A program made the position numbers and the translations under genes. Of a stretch of 64,000 bases of DNA, positions 59,151 to 64,000 are shown piece by piece. The notes beneath the pieces were generated by a model. It was not told the DNA's origin. It did no database searches and saw nothing but the letters and a program-made list of their open reading frames with translations. Positions within the stretch are counted from its first letter, which is position 1. Each line of letters opens with the position of its first letter. The DNA is from Ryuthela nishihirai (Eukaryota; Arthropoda; Arachnida; Araneae; Heptathelidae), in NCBI GenBank assembly GCA_038380435.1, contig JAWZYU010000019.1:18439801-18503800 (forward strand), given 5' to 3'.

Positions 59151-59499
59151 ATTAGATATGTTACTTGATAGTGACAATTTAAACTCTATGGATAGATAAA
59201 ATCAAAAATTAAAATCAAAACTGTCTGCAGACAGACAACAAAGTGAAAACATTTGCTTGTTTTCCCTAAAAACGAGCTAAAAAAAACCAGTTCTCCATAG
59301 AGTTTAAATTGTCACTATCAGGTAACATATCTAATGGGTTGGGTTGTTTTACATCTGAGTGGCACTTTTTTGCACACCATGGGCTAAATGGCGAGGTCAC
59401 AAGAACCCTGAAGTCTCAGAGAAGGTTGGGGGAGGGGACTCACTGGAACAGCTGTTGGGAGACAGATGGTAGCCTCCCGTAAAGGCCATCCAGTGTGCT
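58987..59499. repeat. Long inverted repeat made of SINE-A 3' half plus flanking DNA
   Basis: Arms 58987-59193 and 59294-59499 (about 206 bp each) are reverse complements with roughly 5 percent mismatch. They include the SINE-A 3' part and 43 bp of unique flank (TTAGATATGTTACTTGATAG, then TGACAATTTAAACTCTATGG). The 100-bp spacer contains the palindrome CTGTCTGCAGACAG. The right arm is therefore an inverted second copy of the SINE with its downstream flank. Confidence 0.9.
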
Positions 59500-59519
59500 T
59501 TCCAGGACACCGTAGTATG

Positions 59520-60080
59520 TGCATCTGGATCAATTTTAAAGATGTATTAAAAATTGACTTTGGGTTCAATAAGTATTGATGAAATATTACAATTTGTATT
59601 TTCAGAATCTCTAAATAACTATAATTGCTTTCTTCTCTAACGGTGGAAAAAGTTGAAAATGGCAAAGTTTTAAAATAATATTGCAAAAATTTTGTTATGT
59701 TAGAGAAATTTTGGTATTTTGGTGGTAAAATGTAAAGGTCAAGTTTTTGCATTGACAATAAAGATTTTTAACCCTTACTCTGGGTTGGAGGGGGGGAGGT
59801 CTTTTGTTTTAAAAAGATACTGTTTGTTTTTATAGATAAATTAAAATATCATTTTGAGTTGGATAGATATTGATAAACTATTACGATTCTCACTTTTTGA
59901 ATATCCCAAAAGTTTTAATCACACCCTCTGACAGTGGAAAAAGTTTGAAAATTTCAAAACTTTAAACAGGTATTGCAAATGATCTGTCTGAGCTAAAAAT
60001 TTTATATTTTAATGTGGAGTGTGATGATCAAGGTGTTTGCATTGAGAGTAACAATTTGTTCTTTCACCCCCAGTGGGATG
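59520..60080. repeat. Two-unit diverged tandem repeat, ~290 bp per unit
   Basis: Shared landmarks: 'ttaaaaattgactttgggttcaataagtattgatgaaatattac' at about 59545 against 'ttaaaatatcattttgagttggatagatattgataaactattac' at about 59840. Next, GTGGAAAAAGTT at 59642 against 59933, and TTTGCATTGA at 59746 against 60036. A G-rich tract (GGTTGGAGGGGGGGAGG) lies at the junction. Confidence 0.75.
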
Positions 60081-60287
60081 GAAAACAACTTTTTGGTGTA
60101 AGAGATCAACTTTTTGCTTTAACAAACTTTTATGGTATTAGAATTCAATGCTTTTACATTATTTTTATAAAGTTCTGATAAACTTATAACTTGAGATTAC
60201 TGATAAAGAAATATTGCCTAAACACTGAATATCTTGATATTCCATATTATTGTCGAGTAGTATCATAATGAAAGTTTAAAACTTTAG

Positions 60288-60448
60288 GTCAGCAGAAGAA
60301 ACTCAATGCAGAAGTGATTGGTATAACAACATGTTTGCCACATTATGGACTTTCTGAGCTGCAAGAGATTTTGAAGCTCTTGACAGAGGAAGGTAACTCT
60401 GCAACATTGTCCCAATGTCGGCCAGTAAAAGTGATCCAATATCTTCAA
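60288..60448 (+). CDS. PMS1: PMS1 exon: C-terminal MutL domain, CRP motif
   Basis: The acceptor is ACTTTAG/GTCAG. The first two bases complete the Gly codon opened by the 52.6 kb exon. The donor is CAA/GTAAAT and leaves no overhang. It encodes about 54 residues, including NAEVIGITTCLPHYGLSELQ and ECRP-like CRPVKVIQYLQ. It aligns with the human PMS1 segment [20 protein letters not shown] ... CRPRKVISYLE (from memory). CRP is the conserved ACR/CRP element near the end of the MutL C-terminal domain. The last coding part, which in vertebrate PMS1 contains the CVHGRP motif, was not found in the remaining 3.5 kb, so at least one exon lies beyond the window. The exon is intact, with no stop or frameshift. 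Confidence 0.9.
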
Positions 60449-61555
60449 GTAAATATGTTTTATTAGTTTCAGAATTATATTTAATTTTGTTAAAAAGTAA
60501 TTTTGTAAATATTGATTTTTGTGCTATTTATATTTAAGAATCTGTTTTCAAAGCCAAAATTTTCAAGTTAAATCATAAGGTTTTTGAACACTTGCAATAA
60601 TTTTCATCAGTGAAATAGATTTTTATTAAATACTGTGGTGCTATAACACTGCTTGTCATTGAAGTTGCCTCACCTAAAAAGAATGGACGGATTGATCTAA
60701 TAATTTTCATTCGGAGTTGTGATGTTTTGGATACAAATGATTTGCATGTCAAACTAATTGGTACAGTAGAATGTCCAATAATATGAGGTATTGTGCTGAT
60801 ATAAGAATCTGAAGGGGTTATAGAAATGGGTGTAAACATCAGCAAGCAAATAAAATGGCTAGCAAATAGCCTACTAAGAGTGTGCAAGGCCTTTAACAAG
60901 CATAGGGCAATATTATGTGCAACTAACAGAATTTGAAAGGGATTGGTTAATTGGATTGTCAGAAGCTAGATGGTCAGCATGCCAAATTTCTGTTTGTATG
61001 GGTGGTGATGCCTGAATATTTGGATACTGTGTGCAACAATGTGTACAGGCAGGGCTGATATTCAGCCAGTACACAATTTAAACTCTATGGATACTCCAGT
61101 TAAAATATTGAAATATCTCTCTACTGGCTGTTAAAGAGTATAATAATAACTATGATAAGTGGTAAAATTAATAATATGAATTTTAATATAAACTCATTAG
61201 TTCAAGCTAATTGTTGTAGGATGTTGTGACAACCATTGATAAATGGGTCTCCTGTCATAGCAACATCTGAGAAACATTCTCAACACTATCTGCCACTTCG
61301 ACCCATGTCACTTTTTGCATACTGATGGTTGGCAGTCGGCTGCATTGTTCATTCTCTAGGAAGAACTCTGTGCTTTAAGGAAATCACCAGGTTATCATTA
61401 ACCTTGAATTAAGTAGTTGCTACTGCTTCTAAATAGTTTAGTTTTTACTTTGGTTTACTACACTTGTTGTTACTTGGATATTACCAAACCAGTTGTTAAA
61501 TATCAACACTGTTTACAGGAAGGTTACTAGCACATTTTGTCAAAGTTCTGGTGGT
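60449..61555. other. Non-coding sequence, start of last intron seen
   Basis: Begins with the GTAAAT donor. ACAATTTAAACTCTATGGAT at 61074 repeats the flank of the 59 kb inverted repeat. No exon recognised. Confidence 0.6.
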
Positions 61556-61714
61556 ATCAGAAGAACATTCAAACTGGAGGATTGATGGATCCGCTAACTT
61601 GTGAGAGAAGACAGATTATCATGGGCTCATCACATCTGTGCCTCTGTCAGGGAGCATGATTAGAAGACAACTGCATTTATACCATCTGTTGGCTTGTCTC
61701 TCTCTGACACCATC

Positions 61715-61918
61715 GGGGGTGGCTCAGTCGGTAGTGCACCAGGCTCGTAATCTGTAGTTCCCAGGTTCAAGTCCCAGCTGGGTCAGCATTGAGATTTATC
61801 TCCGCAAAATCCCCCGCCCTGCCCACAATCAGTAGGGGACACCGATGGGTTTGGAAAGGCCACCCTCTGTTGGATGGTGTCAGAGAGTTGGGTTGGATTG
61901 TAAAACAACCCAACCCAA
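61715..61918 (+). repeat. SINE-A with self-inverted 3' end, 15-bp target duplication
   Basis: The head is intact (GGGGGTGGCTCAGTCGGTAG, GGTTCAAGTCCCAGC). At about 61870 the body jumps to an inverted copy of its own 3' junction: 61873-61901 is the reverse complement of 61905-61933 (28 of 29 positions), with only AAA between. The duplicated target CTCTCTGACACCATC is at 61700-61714 and 61919-61933, and a third, inverted copy of it lies inside the element. Confidence 0.92.
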
Positions 61919-62274
61919 CTCTCTGACACCATCACATTGTTGTTTGAATCTGCTGTGGTGTAGATAGAAAGCTGCTTAAGGACAGGACTGGTATCGTGTC
62001 ATATTTAGTGATGAATCACTTTTCTGTTTGTCATCTAGGAATTGCTCTATGTGCATCTGGAGACAAGCTAGGAACAGATAATCTAGTCTGCATCAGGGAG
62101 CAGGATACCAGGCTAACACCTGGAATCATGGTATGAGGAGCAACCAGTTATAGTAGCTGTTCTTGTCTGGTCATTATAGGTGACACAATATACTGAAGCT
62201 ATTTTGGGACCAGTGCCTCTACCCTTTCAGCACTTCATCGCAAATGTTATTTTTCAGTAGGACAGTGCCCACCC

Positions 62275-62935
62275 TGTGATGCCCCACCGTTCACTTTTGC
62301 TTTACCTTAACCAGTTTTGTTTAATTTACGTTATATTTATCATTTTGGGGATTTTTTATTTCCTTTTTGGCATCACAGCGCTCACATCCAAGAGATTCTA
62401 GGAGTTGCGCATGCGCCGCAACTCCGATCTTCCGACTGTACCGTTAAAGCGCGTGCCAAGGACATGCCCCCTCTTGCGTCATAGCTTGCGTCGTTCGTCA
62501 TAGTATGCAAATGTCTTTCCCGGCATGCGCCGGCTCATTGTCAAAAACCGGTGGCCTGCGAGTCACTAAGGTAGAGTAAGTAGAGTAGTAGAAGGAGTGC
62601 ACAAGGTGCGTAGCACCAAGCACAGTGCATGTAGCACAGGAGTTGTGTTTATTTCATTGATGTCTTGGTGAGTTGAATTATTTTGGAAATAAATCTGTTT
62701 TGTTATAAACCTTTTGAGTCTGTACAGTTTTTTCTCTTGAGCAACGCGAATTAAGGATTTTTGAATTATATTTACTTGACAATCATTTTGATTCTTACTC
62801 ATTAACGCTCGCTGGTATTTGAACCCTAAATCAACTTATTCTACTTTTGGCAATTTGTTAATTATTGCCTGGCGCCCATCTAAGCTATCCGGAGCATAAA
62901 ACTTCAAGTATTTTGCATTTGTTTGGAGCGTTACA
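62275..62935. mobile_element. Solo LTR of a retrotransposon
   Basis: The 661-bp segment starts TGTGATGCCCC, ends GGAGCGTTACA and is flanked by ACCC on both sides (62271-62274, 62936-62939). It cleanly interrupts a Tc1-like transposase frame. It is unlike its surroundings: GC- and CpG-rich in the middle (GCGCATGCGCCGCAACTCCG at about 62408, CCCGGCATGCGCCGGC at about 62519). An AATAAA lies near 62689. TGGCGCCC at 62872 resembles a primer-binding-site core but lies inside the terminal TG...CA. The Ty3/gypsy group is likely from the TGTRAC-type ends, an inference. No coding sequence. Confidence 0.85.
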
Positions 62936-63204
62936 ACCCACACATGACTCTCTTATCCCAACAGTGCCTATGTGATTTGTATATTCTTCTTTGGCCTGCA
63001 CATTCCCCAGACCTGTTGCCCATCGAACATCATTGGGTTATCATGGGACATTTACTGACCACCACTTCTCAGTCCCATACCACTGTTGCCCAGCTCACAG
63101 CACAGGTCACATTCATAGCCTAACAGCAGAATATTCCAAGCTCATTGGTGTTTCAGTTTTTAATCACTGGTTAAAAACAGAAAGCAACGGAAAACTTTGA
63201 GCAT

Positions 63205-64000
63205 GAGAATGGGCAAAATGGGTGACCTGAGCGACTGAACATGGCATGATAGTTGGTGCTATGTGTGCCTGTTCTAACATCTTGCCAAAGGCCATCCTCT
63301 TGGGCTTTTCACACAACTATTTCAAGGGTTTACTGAGAACGTTGCAAAAATCTACCAGTGATCAGTGATCCTCTGGATGAAAACAGCTTGTGGATCAGAG
63401 GGGATAAAGGAGACTGGCAAGAATCGTACAAGTGAACAGATGGGCAAATCATAGTAGAATTAAACATTGCTGTGCAGAAGGTTACCTCTGAGCATATCAC
63501 ATATCGGAACTTGTCACAAATGGGCTACTACAACTGCACCGTGTGAAGTGCCAATGTTGTCAGTGAAGAACACAAAAGTGCATCTCCAGTGGGCACAGGA
63601 GTATCGACACTGGACCACTGAAGATTGGAAAAAGGTAGCCTGGTCAGACTAATCAAGGTTCTTTTTGCCTCATGCTGATAGAAGTATCAGATTTGGTGCA
63701 AGCAACATGAGAACATGGAGCCATCTTGTTTGGTTCTACAGTACAGGCTGGTGTGATGGTGTGGGGAATATTTTCCTGGCATTCATTTGGCTCCCTGATA
63801 CCCATCGAAGGATATCTGAATGCCATGCATATTTGAACATCATTGCTGACCAAATTCATCCCCTCATGACTACAGTTTATCCTCACTCAGATAGACACTT
63901 TCAGCATAATAATGCACTTGCTCACAAGGCACATATCATCACCAAATGATTCCAGGAACATGCCGACGAGTTTTCCTTGCTTCACTGGCCTGCACAGTCC
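63205..64000 (+). mobile_element. Tc1-like transposon, cut by window end
   Basis: The coding part begins near ATG 63209 (MGKMGDLSD, as at the start of related Tc1 transposases). It continues in broken frames through RRLARIVQVNRWANHS, a KCISSGHRS-like linker, then WTTEDWKKVAWSD with the first catalytic Asp (63610-63650). After a shift comes FCLMLIEVSDL, then VMVWGIFSW, HAYLNIIADQIHPLM, and the FQHNNALAHKAHIITK region where QDN is expected (Asp replaced by Asn). The last bases are LHWPAQS. The C-terminus and right end lie beyond 64000. It is a second family from the 61.5 kb element, which it directly follows. Confidence 0.85.

Larger units (their letters stand above)
61555..63195 (+). mobile_element. 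Tc1-like transposon interrupted by a SINE and a solo LTR
   Basis: On + the transposase is legible in pieces: a REDR-type N-terminal linker near 61580-61630, YRVIFSDESLFCLSS at about 61990 (first Asp), IWRQARNR, an ILKLFWDQ region, then the FQQDN/DSAHP region at 62250-62275. Here a 661-bp LTR is inserted. The reading resumes at 62940 with the LLSQQCL segment and LWPAHSPDLLPIEHHW (62990-63040), which has the catalytic Glu, and HTTVAQLTAQ. A SINE-A lies at 61715-61918. Frames are broken throughout. Same family as the 12.2-13.0 kb fragment. Confidence 0.8.

Noticed and set aside
60449..64000. Search for the final PMS1 exon (CVHGRP-like motif)
   Set aside because: Not seen in this segment, which is mostly Tc1, SINE and LTR sequence; probably beyond the window.
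1..64000. CRISPR arrays, operons, phage or bacterial defence genes
   Set aside because: The sequence is animal nuclear DNA with introns, SINEs and LINEs; no such structure is present.

Overview
The window is animal nuclear DNA: very AT-rich, gene-poor, full of transposable-element remains, with no prokaryotic gene organisation. One host gene can be supported. Four exons on the + strand (19017-19211, 38197-38394, 52575-52705, 60288-60448) join in matching splice phases and encode most of the C-terminal MutL domain of the mismatch-repair protein PMS1. Almost everything else lies in its introns (about 19.0, 14.2 and 7.6 kb), in the unassigned upstream 19 kb, or in the unfinished last intron. A nuclear copy of mitochondrial ND5 makes best sense in the invertebrate mitochondrial code (AGA/AGG read as Ser, ATA as Met, TGA as Trp). 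With the large introns and the Tc1, LINE and SINE families, this suggests a large-genome invertebrate, probably an arthropod and perhaps a chelicerate. That last step is inference.

Layout. 1-19 kb: SINEs, fold-back repeats, a broken relative of an arthropod repeat-associated gene family (5.7-6.4 kb), two Tc1-like wrecks (6.5-8.3 and 12.2-13.0 kb) and a LINE fragment (14.9-15.6 kb). 19.0 kb: first recognised PMS1 exon. 21-29 kb: a nested region in which a CR1/Jockey-like retroelement (ORF1 and reverse transcriptase, - strand) is split by a + strand LINE (copy A) and by a Tc1/piggyBac-like mosaic. 30.6-31.9 kb: a mariner element complete at both ends. 32.7-34.5 kb: a pogo/Tigger-type non-autonomous element carrying a SINE, abutting the ND5 NUMT. 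38.2 kb: second exon. 39.3-45.3 kb: LINE copies C and B and a Tc1 fragment. 47.0-49.5 kb: a Tigger-like element with both termini. 52.6 kb: third exon. 53.8-56.7 kb: a Penelope-like endonuclease fragment and a ~145-bp minisatellite. 58.8-60.1 kb: a SINE with a 200-bp inverted copy of itself, then a two-unit tandem repeat. 60.3 kb: fourth exon. 61.5-64 kb: two Tc1-like elements, the first interrupted by a SINE and by a solo LTR.

Two tRNA-derived SINE families recur. SINE-A (about 390 bp full length) has a Met-tRNA-like head and a GGTTGGGTTGTTTTAC end when read antisense. SINE-B (about 200 bp) has a Leu/Ser-tRNA-like head, and its tail resembles the 3' end of the LINE in this window, so that LINE may be its partner. 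Fragments of a third tRNA-like family (SINE-C) are also present.

I did not find an undescribed multi-gene system. The most unusual signals are structural: SINE loci carrying inverted copies of their own 3' junctions, a perfect 54-bp inverted repeat, a 25-bp palindrome, a piggyBac-like element containing an inverted piece of the neighbouring Tc1 element, and the SINE/LINE tail match.
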